The notes: a model not told the origin generated them from the sequence alone. A stretch of DNA of 64,000 nt from Candidatus Sedimenticola sp. (ex Thyasira tokunagai) (GCA_037318855.1 CP134874.1:4030598-4094597); one strand, 5' to 3'. Numbered from the stretch's first letter, positions 46,967 to 56,964 are shown. Program-made: numbers and translations.

Positions 46967-48092
46967 TCACCCTCCTTCATAGCGTCTGGGCAGTAAGTAC
47001 GCAATGATCTTGAGCTGTCCCTCGTGACACGCTGGACAGGGGTAGCCGTCAAAGAGCGCCTCTATTGCCGTCCCGGCCTCGCCTTCACTCTCTGAGGGAT
47101 CGCCAACATCGCCCTGATCTGACTCAGACACTTTTTTCGGCAACTGTTCGCCAAGTATCCAAAATGACGGATACGCATAAAACGCTTGGGTAGGATATGG
47201 AGCAGGAACCGTCGGATCAGCTCTTCAGGTTTTAGAGGGAGGGTTTTGCGTTTGTCATGGTCCCGGTAATCTTTGTAACTCAAGAGCACTTTGCCCTGGT
47301 CATTCACCCCCTGCAGTCGATGGTCACTCAGTGCGATGCGGTGGCTATAACGGGCCAGATAATCGATCACCGTGGTGGTGTAATGGAGACAGGGTTTGCT
47401 GTATACCACCCACTCTACGCCCATGAGTTGGTTCAGGGTCTCCTTAATCTGCCGGATATCTTTCAGTCGGGGCAGCTCACCAGTATCAGTGCCGTGTCGC
47501 AACCGGCTGACAAAGCCTCCTCTAAAGTGGCGGGAGAGCGCTCTCACCGGAAACAGGTAGTCGCCTTTAACGCCCTGCCAATGCCTGCCGTTGCTCAACG
47601 CACCACCCGGCACCAGGCAGTGAAGATGGACGTGACGACTTAGACTTTGCCCCCACGTATGAAGCACCGCAACCATGCCCATACGACCCTTCAGTCGTTT
47701 ACGGCCAAAGGTATTCAAAGTGCTCCAGGCAGATTCAAACAGCAGTCCATATAACTGCCGCGGTTGGATGGCTATCCAGGGGTTGAGGAGATGCGGCAGG
47801 GTGAACACCAGGTGGTGATAGGTCACCGGCAACACATTGGCCTGTTGCTTCGCGCTCCACTCTTCGGTGGCCTTTTTCTGGCAGCGTGGGCAGTGGCGGT
47901 CACGGCAGGCGTAGTAGAGTATCTGCGGCTCATGGCAGTGATCACACTGCAGCTTCATTCCCCAAGGACTTCGGTGCGGCAGTCGAGGATGTGGTGGCAG
48001 ACCTGCCACTGGCGCTTGTTCAGGGGGTGATCCTGGGCATGTGACTCCAAGCGCTGTTGCATGATGCTTTGCATTGTGACCAATTCAGTCAT
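46967..48092 (-). pseudogene. IS91-family (Y2/HUH) transposase with two frameshifts
   Basis: The start (MTELVTMQSIMQQRLESHAQ at 48092) runs to CRTEVLGE, then a one-base loss near 47956 shifts it. The main part has the zinc-binding CDHC...CRDRHCPRC and the HUH motif SRHVHLHCLVPGG and SHRIALSDHR. A second shift near 47097 hides the zinc-ribbon tail (YPCPACHEGQLKIIAYLLPR), ending at 46967. The 260 bases beyond, to 46707, are its non-coding end. Confidence 0.85.
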
Positions 48093-48966
48093 GATCCACT
48101 TCCAGATTAGCCATCAGGTCATGAGGGCCGCTCCCCTCATTTTTGCTAGGTACCCAGTGGACGTAGCGCAGTGTTGAGTGCAAATCCTGATGCCCCAGTA
48201 GGTGTTGCAGTCGGTGGATCGGTATACCGGCTTCGAGTTGGTGGGTGGCATAGGCGTGACGTAGACTGTGGATACCTCCACGCTTCTTCACTCCAGCTTG
48301 CTGCTTGACCCGAGCGAAGACACGCTGAATAGCACTCACATTCAAGGGCTTCACAAGAAGCGGACTTGGGAACAACCAGTTATCGGGTCGGTAGTGCCGC
48401 CAGTAATCACGCAGCTGTTCCAGCAGTGTCGGCCCTAGGGGCAACAGCCGGTCTTTGCCGCCTTTGCCCTGCTCAATGCGTAGCAGGCCACGTTCACCAT
48501 CAATGTCACTCACATGCAGGTGGGTCAGCTCATTGACCCGCAGCCCACAACCGTAACAGAGGGTCAGCATCAGGCGGTGTTTGGGGTTCTTGCAGGTGTT
48601 GAGAATCGCGGCTACTTCAGCATGGTTCAGTAGTTCCGGTATCTGCTCTTTACGCTTGGGAGTGGTAATTTCCATATCAAATCTCGACCGTTGCAACACC
48701 TGCAGGAAGAGGAATCGGATGCCATGAAAGGCCAGTCGACAGCTTGACCAAGCCAGACCCCGCTCAACAGCTAGGTAGGTAAAGTAACGTTGGATCTGCT
48801 TAGGTGTCAGTGTATCGGGAGAACGGTGGTAGTACTTTGCCAGTCCTCGGACCGCTCTCAGATAGCTTTCATGGGTACGGGGGGAGAAACCACGTACGGT
48901 CATGGCTTCGATCATTTTGTTGCGTAAGGGAGTCATCGTCTCTCTCCTTGTTACCAGGTTCTGCAT
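48085..48966 (-). CDS. Tyrosine recombinase associated with the IS91-type element
   Basis: A 293-residue phage-integrase family protein. A SAM-like N-terminal domain (RGFSPRTHESYLRAVRGLAK) is followed by the catalytic domain with Arg in YGCGLRVNELTHL, His-x-x-Arg in IHSLRHAYATHQ, His in LQHLLGHQDL and Tyr in STLRYVHW. It lacks the extra helix insertion that marks IntI integron integrases. It overlaps the transposase start by 8 bases, an arrangement known for some IS91-like elements. Confidence 0.9.
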   Translation of the reverse strand: MQNLVTRRETMTPLRNKMIEAMTVRGFSPRTHESYLRAVRGLAKYYHRSPDTLTPKQIQRYFTYLAVERGLAWSSCRLAFHGIRFLFLQVLQRSRFDMEITTPKRKEQIPELLNHAEVAAILNTCKNPKHRLMLTLCYGCGLRVNELTHLHVSDIDGERGLLRIEQGKGGKDRLLPLGPTLLEQLRDYWRHYRPDNWLFPSPLLVKPLNVSAIQRVFARVKQQAGVKKRGGIHSLRHAYATHQLEAGIPIHRLQHLLGHQDLHSTLRYVHWVPSKNEGSGPHDLMANLEVDHD

Positions 48967-49074
48967 GAACCCTATAGAGAGTGTTGACGATGATTTGAGG
49001 GAGGGCTATTGCTTCTGCGGTGGTCGGTCTACAGGCTCCGCGAAGCGGTTTAGTTCAACAGCTGATTATATTAC

Positions 49075-49148
49075 ATTCCTACATATAGAAAGGCTTTATA
49101 GATACGCCAATACCTTCCTACATATGCCAATTTTCTTTCTATATATAG
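49075..49148. repeat. Three AT-rich iteron-like repeats
   Basis: ATTCCTACATATAG, CCTTCCTACATATGCC and CTTTCTATATATAG occur within 74 bases upstream of the recombinase gene and downstream of the 115-residue gene. They could be binding sites for one of those proteins. No larger structure is seen in 48967-49154. Confidence 0.45.
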
Positions 49149-49154
49149 AAACTA

Positions 49155-49502
49155 TTAAGGTAGTAACTCACCCACCATCCGTTCATCCAGCTCCATCTGC
49201 AAAACGGTTTTATATGAGAGCACCCAAGCCTTTTCCTTAGCATCCCAGAAGCCACCGGCAGCCTTTACTCTCTGCCTTAGTTCGGTCTCCCCATAGCCAA
49301 CTCTCACATGGACACGTCTATCCATGGGAATGCTTACACCTTCGATCCACTCCTGCTCATCTACGATCAGTTCAATCGTCTTGTAGCGTCTGTTTCTTTT
49401 TTTGTCGTAGCGATAGCGTACGCACACCAGCTGGTCGCTGTACTCTTTGAGAAGTTGCTTGGTGCCGTATTGGCCGGGGGTGGGTGTTGTTCTGATATCC
49501 AT
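49155..49502 (-). CDS. Small protein of unknown function beside the IS91-type element
   Basis: A 115-residue, basic protein from ATG 49502 (MDIRTTPTPGQYGTKQLLKE). It has YRYDKKRNRRYKTIELIVDE and ends with VKAAGGFWDAKEKAWVLSYK. I recognise no domain. Its place beside the recombinase suggests it travels with the mobile element. A longer start 30 bases upstream is possible. Confidence 0.6.
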   Translation of the reverse strand: MDIRTTPTPGQYGTKQLLKEYSDQLVCVRYRYDKKRNRRYKTIELIVDEQEWIEGVSIPMDRRVHVRVGYGETELRQRVKAAGGFWDAKEKAWVLSYKTVLQMELDERMVGELLP

Positions 49503-49619
49503 ATTCTGGCGCCCATTCGCTACGCGGGCCAATTTCCCTATATTTTTTGTTGTTAGCAGAAATAGTATCCCAATAGTCGCTTGATGTGTAGAGAAAAATA
49601 ACCTGGCAGGGTGAGCGGA

Positions 49620-49780
49620 AGATTTAATACACCCTCATCCTAGCCTTCTCCCTCGTAGGGAGAAGGGACTGGTGCTTTTATGACACCCTCAGGGAGAAAA
49701 AATATTTAATGACACCCTTCTGTAGGGAGAGATCCTGGTGCTTTTACGACACCCTCCGTGGGGAGAAGGGACTGCTGCAG
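49620..49780. repeat. Degraded CCCTCTCCC repeat arms
   Basis: Several arms typical of the 2870/9617 modules (CTCATCCTAGCCTTCTCCCT, GGGAGAAGGGACTGGTGCTT, TACGACACCCTCC) occur without the ACTCAAGTTTCGGAGTTCA ends. The repeats end next to the stop codon of lnt. Confidence 0.65.
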
Positions 49781-51316
49781 TTACTGCTGCTTTCGTGATG
49801 GAGGAGAGAGCGCTGCAATCAACAGCAGAATAACAAAACCAATCACCAACCAGTTACCCACCATGGTGTACGGGGTATTGCCTTTCATCGGGAGAAACTC
49901 ACCTGTCAGCACATGTTGCTTGAACGCCGGTGAGGTGGCTAGCAACTGACCTTTGTGGTCGATGATCGCTGAGATGCCGGTGTTGGTTGAGCGCAGCAGG
50001 TAGCGGCCGGTCTCCAGGGCACGCATACGGGCGATCTCAAGATGCTGGGGGGGCGCCAGGGAGTCACCGAACCAGGCGTCGTTGCTGGTGTTGATAAGGA
50101 ACGCAGCCTGGGGCAGTGCTTCGATTGTCTCTGAGCCAAAGGCGTCTTCGTAGCAGATGGAGATACCGGCCGGGTAACCGGCCACTTTCAGAATGGGCGG
50201 GGTGTCGTCACCAGCGGAGAAGCTGGACATTGGGATGTTGAGCCACCGGGTGATCGGGCTGAGTAGTTTTGCCAGCGGCATAAACTCGCCAAAGGGAACC
50301 AGATGACGCTTGAAATAGCTGCCCCGCTCCTCGCCCAGCAGCAACATGGTATTGAAATACTGCCGCGTCTCCTCTTTCCATACCGGGATGCCGATAAGCA
50401 GCTCACTCTCGTGCTCTATCGCCTCGCTCTGCAGTGGTTGCAACAGCCCCTCATCTATCAGGTGGGCAAAGGAAGGTACGGCGGTCTCCGGCCAGATGAT
50501 CAGATCGCTCTCCCAGTGCTCCCGGGTCAGCCGGGTATAGAGGCTGAGGGTGGGCGCGAGCTGCTGCCGTTTCCATTTGATCTCCTGAGGGATATTGCCC
50601 TGGATCATACTTACCTTGAGTGGTGGGCCTGCCGGGCTGCTCCAGTTGAGGCGACTCATCCACCCGCCGCCAAACCAGATCAGTGCTACCGTTATTACCG
50701 CCACCACTTTGCCACGTGGACCGGCGGTAATACTCAAGGCGAGTAACGCACTGGTCAGCAGCACCAGCCCACTGACACCATAGACACCCAGCAGCGGAGC
50801 GAAGCCTGCCAGTGGGCTCTCAATCTGTGAGTAACCGAGGGCCAGCCAGGGAAAGCCGGTAAGCACCCAGCCGCGCAGCCACTCACCCAATACCCAGAGT
50901 GCCGGGATAAAGAGCAGAACCGACTGCTGGTGAACCCCCCTTTTCAGCTGCCTGCCAAGATGAGAAGCGGACCAGCCCACAAGGCCATAGAAGAGGGAGA
51001 CACCGAGGACAAACAGCAGGGTGATGGCGATGGCCGCAAGCGTACCCAGATTACCGAACTGATCGATGCTGATGTGCATCCAGAATACGCCGAAGCCGAG
51101 CAGCCCCAGGCCGTAGGCCCAGCCCTGACGAAAGGCTTGGGCGGGCGTCCCGTTTCGCCACATCAACAGCAGCGGCAGGGGGGCGATAACCGCCACCAGG
51201 GAGTACGAAAAGGGGGCAAAGGCAAGCACCGTTGCGGCACCACTGAGGAAGGCGAGCGCCAAGTACCGGCCCTCATCCGCCCACAGGCGCTTCAGCCGGT
51301 CAGCGTCCACGCTCTC
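49781..51316 (-). CDS. lnt: Apolipoprotein N-acyltransferase
   Basis: A 511-residue inner-membrane enzyme that adds the third acyl chain to lipoproteins. Six N-terminal membrane helices (to about residue 200) precede the nitrilase-like domain with Glu in IWPETAVPSF, Lys in YFKRHLVPFGE and Cys in AGISICYEDAFG. A C-terminal helix follows (VGNWLVIGFVILLLIAAL). The start ATG 51316 overlaps corC by 17 bases; a GTG 24 bases upstream is also possible. It is last in the miaB-phoH-ybeY-corC-lnt block. Confidence 0.95.
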   Translation of the reverse strand, partial: ESVDADRLKRLWADEGRYLALAFLSGAATVLAFAPFSYSLVAVIAPLPLLLMWRNGTPAQAFRQGWAYGLGLLGFGVFWMHISIDQFGNLGTLAAIAITLLFVLGVSLFYGLVGWSASHLGRQLKRGVHQQSVLLFIPALWVLGEWLRGWVLTGFPWLALGYSQIESPLAGFAPLLGVYGVSGLVLLTSALLALSITAGPRGKVVAVITVALIWFGGGWMSRLNWSSPAGPPLKVSMIQGNIPQEIKWKRQQLAPTLSLYTRLTREHWESDLIIWPETAVPSFAHLIDEGLLQPLQSEAIEHESELLIGIPVWKEETRQYFNTMLLLGEERGSYFKRHLVPFGEFMPLAKLLSPITRWLNIPMSSFSAGDDTPPILKVAGYPAGISICYEDAFGSETIEALPQAAFLINTSNDAWFGDSLAPPQHLEIARMRALETGRYLLRSTNTGISAIIDHKGQLLATSPAFKQHVLTGEFLPMKGNTPYTMVGNWLVIGFVILLLIAALSPPSRKQQ

Positions 51317-52160
51317 CATCTGTCGGCAGTAGGTGAACACTCAACAGGTGGATGCGTCGGCTGTCGGCTCGCAGTACCTTGAAGCGGAAGGGGTGAATAT
51401 CGACCTTCTCGCCACGCTTCGGCAGATGGCCCAGTGCATGGGTCGCCAGACCGGCGATAGTATCGAACTCATCATCTGAGAGATCACAGTCGAAGTAGTC
51501 GTTGAAGTCTTCGATAGTGGTGTGGCCCTTGGCGGTAAAATCGCGCTCGCCACGCTTTAGAATAGAGGTACCTTCGTCAAAGTCGTGCTCATCCTCGATC
51601 TCTCCGACGATCTGCTCCAACACATCCTCAATGGTGACCAGCCCGGCGGCTGCACCAAACTCATCGACAACGATAGCCATGTGGTTGCGGGTGGCACGGA
51701 ACTCTTTAAGCAGAACGTTGAGGCGTTTACTCTCGGGGACGAAGACCGCCGAACGCAGCAGGTCGCGGATATCAAAACGGCGCTTGCTGTTACCGCAGTA
51801 GGCCAGCAGATCCTTGGCCATAAGAATACCGACCACTTCACCGCGATCATCGCCGATGACCGGGAAACGGGAGTGGGCCGACTCGATGGCGACAGGCAAC
51901 ATCTCCTCCAGCGGAGCGTCTACCTCTATTGCCACCATATTGGCCCGCGGGATCATAATGTCGCGCACCTGCAGCTCCGAAACCTGTAGCACACCCTCCA
52001 TCATGGAGAGGGCCTCGGTATCCATCAGGGCATGTTGCTTGGCATGCCGCAGTAGCTGAATCAACTCTTCTTTGTTTTTCGGTTCGTTATCAAAGCCATG
52101 GAGAATTTTTTCCAGCCATGACTTGGGCGACAAACTGCTGGTAGAGTCACCGTTACTCAT
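51300..52160 (-). CDS. corC: CorC/HlyC-type CBS-domain protein (YbeX)
   Basis: A 286-residue cytosolic protein linked to Mg2+/Co2+ handling and ribosome maturation. Two CBS domains (about 65-120, VRDIMIPRANMVAI; and about 130-185, FVPESKRLNVLLKEFRAT) are followed by a CorC_HlyC domain (about 200-280, TIEDFNDYFDCDLSDDEFDT). It overlaps lnt downstream; the ybeY gene starts about 240 bases upstream across a REP unit, which may weaken co-transcription. Confidence 0.95.
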   Translation of the reverse strand: MSNGDSTSSLSPKSWLEKILHGFDNEPKNKEELIQLLRHAKQHALMDTEALSMMEGVLQVSELQVRDIMIPRANMVAIEVDAPLEEMLPVAIESAHSRFPVIGDDRGEVVGILMAKDLLAYCGNSKRRFDIRDLLRSAVFVPESKRLNVLLKEFRATRNHMAIVVDEFGAAAGLVTIEDVLEQIVGEIEDEHDFDEGTSILKRGERDFTAKGHTTIEDFNDYFDCDLSDDEFDTIAGLATHALGHLPKRGEKVDIHPFRFKVLRADSRRIHLLSVHLLPTDGERGR

Positions 52161-52179
52161 ATTTTCCTTTAGTGGTTAT

Positions 52180-52305
52180 GCACAATAGTTCTGAAAACCG
52201 TCTCGATGGAAACAGAGATGCATCTGTAGGAGCGGTTTCTCGAACCGCGATGAAAAGGGTGTCATGGTGCGATTGTCCATCGCGCTTCAAGAAAGCGCTC
52301 CTACA
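52180..52305. repeat. REP palindrome with its conserved leader
   Basis: The leader CACAATAGTTCTGAAAACCG ... ATGGAAACAGAGATGCAT (52180-52223) is the same as at 9989 and 55562. It is followed by GTAGGAGCGGTTTCTCGAAC ... CAAGAAAGCGCTCCTAC (52226-52305). It lies between ybeY and corC. Confidence 0.7.
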
Positions 52306-52397
52306 AGCCGAGCCCAACGTACTGGATTCTGGCTGAACATCCGTGCTAATCAAGTTCCTCTTTGTTTGAATCGCTACCTGCAGAGAGTCATCAATGG

Positions 52398-52859
52398 TCA
52401 CTGCGGTACAACGCTGTAGGGATTCTGAATTCCGAGTGTTGCCAGAACCTCCGTTTCGAGGCGCTCCATCTCCTCCGCCTCACGCTCATTTTGATGGTCA
52501 TGCCCCTGCAAATGCAAGACCCCGTGTACCACCATGTGCGCCCAATGGGCCTCCAGGGGCTTGTTCTGCGCCTCGGCTTCCGCCGCCACTACTGTGGCGC
52601 AGATCACCAGATCACCCAGCAGGTCGCTCTCCACCACCGCCGGTGCTTCGAAGGGAAAGGACAATACGTTGGTCGGCCGATCCTTGCTCCGGTACTCGCG
52701 GTTAAGGGCCCGACTCTCCTCCTCATCTACCAATCGGATTACCAGCTCGCCCTGATCCAAGCCTGGTGCCAGCGCCGCTTCCGCCCACCGCTGCAGGGCC
52801 TCGTCGGCAGGGAGATCAGCACTCTTGGCAACACGCTGAACTTCAAGCTTCAGGGTCAA
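52398..52859 (-). CDS. ybeY: Endoribonuclease YbeY
   Basis: A 153-residue zinc RNase needed for 16S rRNA 3'-end maturation and ribosome quality control. The zinc site is H112-x3-H116-x5-H122 in HGVLHLQGHDH. The conserved Arg region is YRSKDRPTNVLSFPFE. It starts inside the end of phoH with a 4-base overlap. Confidence 0.96.
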   Translation of the reverse strand: MTLKLEVQRVAKSADLPADEALQRWAEAALAPGLDQGELVIRLVDEEESRALNREYRSKDRPTNVLSFPFEAPAVVESDLLGDLVICATVVAAEAEAQNKPLEAHWAHMVVHGVLHLQGHDHQNEREAEEMERLETEVLATLGIQNPYSVVPQ

Positions 52860-53842
52860 CTACTGTGTCCCCGCTCTTTATCGAAATGTTCATAGGCGCC
52901 GACAATACGCTTCACCAGGGGGTGGCGCACCACATCCCGTGCGTTGAAGAAGGTGAAACTGATCCCCTCGACCTTGCCGAGAATCTCCACCACCTGGCGC
53001 AGCCCGGAGGTATGTCCCCGAGGCAGATCGACCTGGGTCACATCGCCGGTGATCACCGCCGTGGAGCCAAAGCCGATGCGGGTAAGAAACATCTTCATCT
53101 GCTCCGGCGTGGTGTTCTGGGCCTCGTCGAGTATAACGAAGGCGTCGTTGAGGGTACGGCCTCGCATATAGGCAAGAGGGGCCACTTCAATCACGTTACG
53201 TTCGATCAGTTTGGCCACCCGCTCAAAACCGAGCATCTCGTAGAGCGCATCGTAGAGAGGGCGCAGGTATGGGTCGATCTTCTGGCTGAGATCACCGGGG
53301 AGGAAGCCGAGGCGCTCTCCCGCCTCCACTGCAGGACGCACCAGCAGGATACGGCGAACCTGATCACGCTCCAGAGCATCTACCGCGCAGGCCACTGCCA
53401 GATAGGTCTTGCCGGTGCCGGCCGGACCGACACCGAAGTTGATATCGTGAGTGACCACCTTATGCAGGTACTCATGCTGATTGCCGCCACGAGGACGGAT
53501 AAGACCACGGCGGGTCTTGATCACCACCTCCGGCACCTCTTTGTCCGCCCTCTCCCGCAGCAGTTCGTCGATGCCGGACTGCTGAAGGTGAAGGTGAACC
53601 TGCTCAGGAGAGAGTACCTCTTCCTCGGTTAGCGTGTAGAGCGACTTCAACACCTCACCACCTGCCTCTATCGACGCTCGCTCGCCCAAAAGGTTGAAGT
53701 GGCTGCCACGGTAGTTAATCTCTATACCCAGGCGCCGCTCAATCTGACGCAGATGTTCATCGAGCTGGCCACAAAGGTTGGCAAGACGATGGTTGTCTTC
53801 GGGTTCGAGCGTAAAATCGGAGGATTCGGGAAGATCGGGCAT
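52856..53842 (-). CDS. ybeZ: PhoH-family ATPase (YbeZ)
   Basis: A 328-residue RNA-related ATPase that works with YbeY. An N-terminal KH-like part precedes the PhoH ATPase domain, with Walker A FGVGPAGTGKTYLAVACAV near residues 138-156 and Walker B AFVILDEAQNTTPEQMK. I start at ATG 53842 (MPDLPES), the family's usual N-terminus; an upstream frame to 53944 adds an unlikely Cys/Phe-rich stretch. A REP unit lies between it and miaB. Confidence 0.94.
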   Translation of the reverse strand: MPDLPESSDFTLEPEDNHRLANLCGQLDEHLRQIERRLGIEINYRGSHFNLLGERASIEAGGEVLKSLYTLTEEEVLSPEQVHLHLQQSGIDELLRERADKEVPEVVIKTRRGLIRPRGGNQHEYLHKVVTHDINFGVGPAGTGKTYLAVACAVDALERDQVRRILLVRPAVEAGERLGFLPGDLSQKIDPYLRPLYDALYEMLGFERVAKLIERNVIEVAPLAYMRGRTLNDAFVILDEAQNTTPEQMKMFLTRIGFGSTAVITGDVTQVDLPRGHTSGLRQVVEILGKVEGISFTFFNARDVVRHPLVKRIVGAYEHFDKERGHSS

Positions 53843-53938
53843 TAACTTGGTAAACCCTTGTTGGTGATAAAAAAAGAGGCTGCAGAGGATAAGTAAGTGG
53901 TCACTTTGCAATTGTGGCTCATAAAAAGAACAGTCTAT

Positions 53939-54022
53939 GCGCAATAATACTGAAGTCGGGTGAGCGAACTTGTTCGCGAAGAACAGGCCCCGGGGCCTGA
54001 TCGCGAATAAATTCGCTCCTAC
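53939..54022. repeat. REP-like palindrome between miaB and phoH
   Basis: GAGCGAACTTGTTCGCGAAG and TCGCGAATAAATTCGCTC are the arms, with a GGCCCCGGGGCC palindrome at the centre. It belongs to the TAGGAGCG family. Confidence 0.7.
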
Positions 54023-54053
54023 TAAGGTACACTTTTTCTATAAACATAACTGT

Positions 54054-55403
54054 TCAGCACGCCCGCTGAGTCATGGAGCGATCCGCTATGATCCCGCGCA
54101 GTGAGTTGGGCAGCGCTTCGGTGATCTGCAGATCGACAAACTCCCCGATCAGCTCAGGCCCACCATCAAAGTTGACCACCCGGTTGTTCTCTGTACGACC
54201 GGCCAGCTGCTTGGAGTCTTTCTTGGAGGCGCGCTCAACCAACACCCGCTGCACCGTCCCCACCATCTGCCGGCTGATCTGTTGGGCCGAGGTGTTGATG
54301 GTCTGCTGCAGCCGCTCCAGCCGCGCCTTTTTTACCGACTGAGGAACATCGTCAGGCATCTCTGCCGCCGGGGTGCCGGGACGGGCGCTGTAGATAAAAC
54401 TGAAGGAGTGATCGAAGCCGATCTCCTCGATCAGCTCCATGGTGCGTTCAAAATCGGCATCGCTTTCGCCGGGAAAGCCAACAATAAAATCGGATGACAT
54501 GGAGAGTTCGGGACGAATGGCTCGCAGGCGGCGAACTTTTGCCTTGTAATCGAAGGCGGTGTGGCCACGCTTCATCAACGCCAGAATACGGTCGGAGCCG
54601 CTCTGTACCGGCAGGTGCAGGTGGCTCACCAGCTCCGGCACCTCGCCGTAGACATTGATCAGACTGTCGCTGAACTCCATCGGGTGGGAGGTGGTGAAGC
54701 GGATACGGTCGATGCCGTCGATAGCGGCAACATACTGGATCAGCAGCGCCAGGTCGGCAATCTCACCATCATCCATCAGACCGCGGTAGGCGTTGACGTT
54801 CTGCCCCAGGAGATTGACCTCACGCACTCCCTGGGCGGCCAGCGCTGCTGTTTCGGCAATCACATCATCGAATGGGCGGCTGATCTCTTCGCCACGGGTA
54901 TAGGGGACAACACAGAAAGTACAGTACTTGGAACACCCCTCCATAACAGAGACAAAAGCGCTGGGGCCTTCGGCGCGAGGCTCGGGCAGGCGGTCGAACT
55001 TTTCGATTTCAGGAAACGAAACATCCACCACCGGCTTGTGCTCACTGCGGGCGCTGTCGAGCATCTGCGGCAGACGGTGCAGGGTTTGAGGGCCGAATAC
55101 CAGATCGACAAATGGCGCCCGCTGACGGATCGCCTCACCCTCCTGGCTTGCCACACAACCACCGACGCCGATAATCAGTTCCGGCCGTTTCTGTTTCCAT
55201 GTGCGCCAGCGCCCCAACTGGGAGAAGACCTTCTCCTGGGCCTTCTCACGGATCGAGCAGGTGTTGAGCAGCAAAACGTCCGCCTCTTCGGGGCGGTCGG
55301 TCTGCTCAAGGCCGTGAGATGCCCTCAGTACATCCGCCATCTTGGCGGTATCGTACTCGTTCATCTGACAACCGAAGGTCTTTATATAGAGTTTGCCGGA
55401 CAT
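54054..55403 (-). CDS. miaB: tRNA methylthiotransferase MiaB
   Basis: A 449-residue radical-SAM enzyme that adds a methylthio group to i6A37 of tRNAs. The N-terminal cluster is bound by C12, C49 and C83 ([23 protein letters not shown]). The radical-SAM cluster is C157-x3-C161-x2-C164 in [19 protein letters not shown]-terminal TRAM domain is at about 380-440. It heads the block with phoH, ybeY, corC and lnt. Confidence 0.97.
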   Translation of the reverse strand: MSGKLYIKTFGCQMNEYDTAKMADVLRASHGLEQTDRPEEADVLLLNTCSIREKAQEKVFSQLGRWRTWKQKRPELIIGVGGCVASQEGEAIRQRAPFVDLVFGPQTLHRLPQMLDSARSEHKPVVDVSFPEIEKFDRLPEPRAEGPSAFVSVMEGCSKYCTFCVVPYTRGEEISRPFDDVIAETAALAAQGVREVNLLGQNVNAYRGLMDDGEIADLALLIQYVAAIDGIDRIRFTTSHPMEFSDSLINVYGEVPELVSHLHLPVQSGSDRILALMKRGHTAFDYKAKVRRLRAIRPELSMSSDFIVGFPGESDADFERTMELIEEIGFDHSFSFIYSARPGTPAAEMPDDVPQSVKKARLERLQQTINTSAQQISRQMVGTVQRVLVERASKKDSKQLAGRTENNRVVNFDGGPELIGEFVDLQITEALPNSLRGIIADRSMTQRAC

Positions 55404-55561
55404 CTGGTTATGGGGTGTTTTGCGAAAAAGCCGCTTAGGATATCTCTAATATCGGTATATTTCCATTATCATCAATAATAGCTGATATTTCAGGCGATTT
55501 TTTCATCCTATCCTTATGGGCGGCCCTTGCCCTCTCACTGCTCAATTCATCCATCCGGCCA

Positions 55562-55612
55562 TGCACAATAACCCTGAAACCCATCTCGATGGAAACAGGG
55601 CTGCATTTGTAG
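55562..55612. repeat. Leader part of a REP unit without its palindrome
   Basis: CACAATAACCCTGAAACCCA ... GGAAACAGGGCTGCATTTGTAG is the same leader as at 9989 and 52180 but lacks the following palindrome. It shows that the leader is a distinct conserved part of the unit. Confidence 0.6.
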
Positions 55613-55623
55613 AAACAAACCTA

Positions 55624-56964
55624 TTAGCGATCAAACTCCAGCCGCTGCCCGCGCACCGCGTTGTTAACCCGACCTTCGTGATAGGCCACCTGGCCATTGA
55701 CCAGCGTGGTAATAACACGGGTGCGCAGACGCTCACCCTCCATCGGCGACCAACCACACTTGTAGAGGGTGTCGGCCCGCTCCACCCGGTAGGGACTGGT
55801 GAGGTCGAGCAACGCCAAGTCGGCCCAGTAGCCCTCCCGCAGATAGCCACGCTCCTTGATATCGAACAGACGGGCGGGGCCGTGACAGCACTTCTCCACC
55901 ACCTGTTCAAGGGTGATCAGACGGTCGTGGTAGAGCTCAAACACCATCGGCAGCGCCCACTGGACCAGTGGGAGTCCCGCTGGTGTTTTGAAGTAGCCGG
56001 GTGACAACTTCTCATCCAGAGTATGGGGGGCGTGATCGGTACCGATGACATCGATACGGTTATCGCTTAGTGCTTTGCGGATGGCATCCCGGTCTTCGCG
56101 GCGCTTGATTGCCGGGTTGCACTTGATGAATCCCCCCTTGCGCCGATAGTCGGTCTCATCGAAGTAGAGGTGGTGAACGCAAGCCTCTGCTGTAATCCGT
56201 TTTTCATCCAGGGGGCGTGCCTCAAACTGCTCAAGCTCTCTGGCGGTGGTGAGATGAAGTACATGGAGGCGGGTGCCGTGACGCTTTGCCAGGTCGATAG
56301 CCAAGGATGAGGAGAGGTAGCAGGCTTCTTCACTGCGAATCAGCGGATGATACTCCATCGGGATATCGTCGCCGTACTTCTCCCGGTAGACCCCCTCGTT
56401 GTATTTGATCGTCGGCGTATCCTCACAGTGGGTTGCTACCAGTGTGGGCGCATCCTTGAAGATCGCATTCAGAGCCTCCTCGCTGTTCACCAGCATGTCA
56501 CCGGTGGAGGCGCCCATAAAGACCTTGATACCACAGGCCTGTTTGGGATCGAGTGAGCGAATCGACTCGATATTGTCATTGGTGGCGCCGAGATAGAAGC
56601 TGTAGTTGGCGTGGGCCTTGTTGGCCGCCAGGGTAAACTTACTCTCCAGTGCGTCATGATTCACAGCAAGCGGATTGGTGTTGGGCATCTCCATAAAGCT
56701 GGTGATGCCTCCCGCCAGGGCGGCGAGCGATTCGCTGGCAATATCACCCTTGTGGGTCAGCCCCGGCTCACGAAAGTGGACTTGATCATCGATCATCCCC
56801 GGCACCAGTGTCCGGCCGCGCGCATCCAGAAGCTTGATCGCACCCTTTGCCGGAATCTCTGGAGATATCTGTTCTATACGGCCATTTCGGATCAACATAT
56901 CCCCTTCGAGGATCTGTCCATCATTGACCATGCTGGCATTCTTGATCAGGATTTCATCGGTCAT
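55624..56964 (-). CDS. pyrC: Dihydroorotase
   Basis: A 446-residue amidohydrolase of pyrimidine biosynthesis. I start at ATG 56964, which overlaps the gloB stop by one base. The metal region reads GMIDDQVHFREPGLTHKGDI: the first His of the usual HxH pair is Gln, as in the Bacteroidetes-type branch I recall. Other ligand motifs are GIKVFMGAST (carbamylated Lys), LVATHCEDT, LHVLHLTT and GTDHAPHTLDEK (catalytic Asp). It is coupled with gloB. Confidence 0.9.
   Translation of the reverse strand: MTDEILIKNASMVNDGQILEGDMLIRNGRIEQISPEIPAKGAIKLLDARGRTLVPGMIDDQVHFREPGLTHKGDIASESLAALAGGITSFMEMPNTNPLAVNHDALESKFTLAANKAHANYSFYLGATNDNIESIRSLDPKQACGIKVFMGASTGDMLVNSEEALNAIFKDAPTLVATHCEDTPTIKYNEGVYREKYGDDIPMEYHPLIRSEEACYLSSSLAIDLAKRHGTRLHVLHLTTARELEQFEARPLDEKRITAEACVHHLYFDETDYRRKGGFIKCNPAIKRREDRDAIRKALSDNRIDVIGTDHAPHTLDEKLSPGYFKTPAGLPLVQWALPMVFELYHDRLITLEQVVEKCCHGPARLFDIKERGYLREGYWADLALLDLTSPYRVERADTLYKCGWSPMEGERLRTRVITTLVNGQVAYHEGRVNNAVRGQRLEFDR

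Noticed and set aside
48085-48966. Integron integrase for the cassette array
   Set aside because: It lacks the extra IntI helix region and overlaps an IS91-type transposase gene, so it belongs to that element.
52766-53632. 288-codon open frame antisense to phoH
   Set aside because: Covered by the PhoH ATPase with clear Walker motifs; no support for the other strand.
54561-55478. 305-codon open frame antisense to miaB
   Set aside because: MiaB has all six cluster cysteines in place; the antisense frame is a composition shadow.
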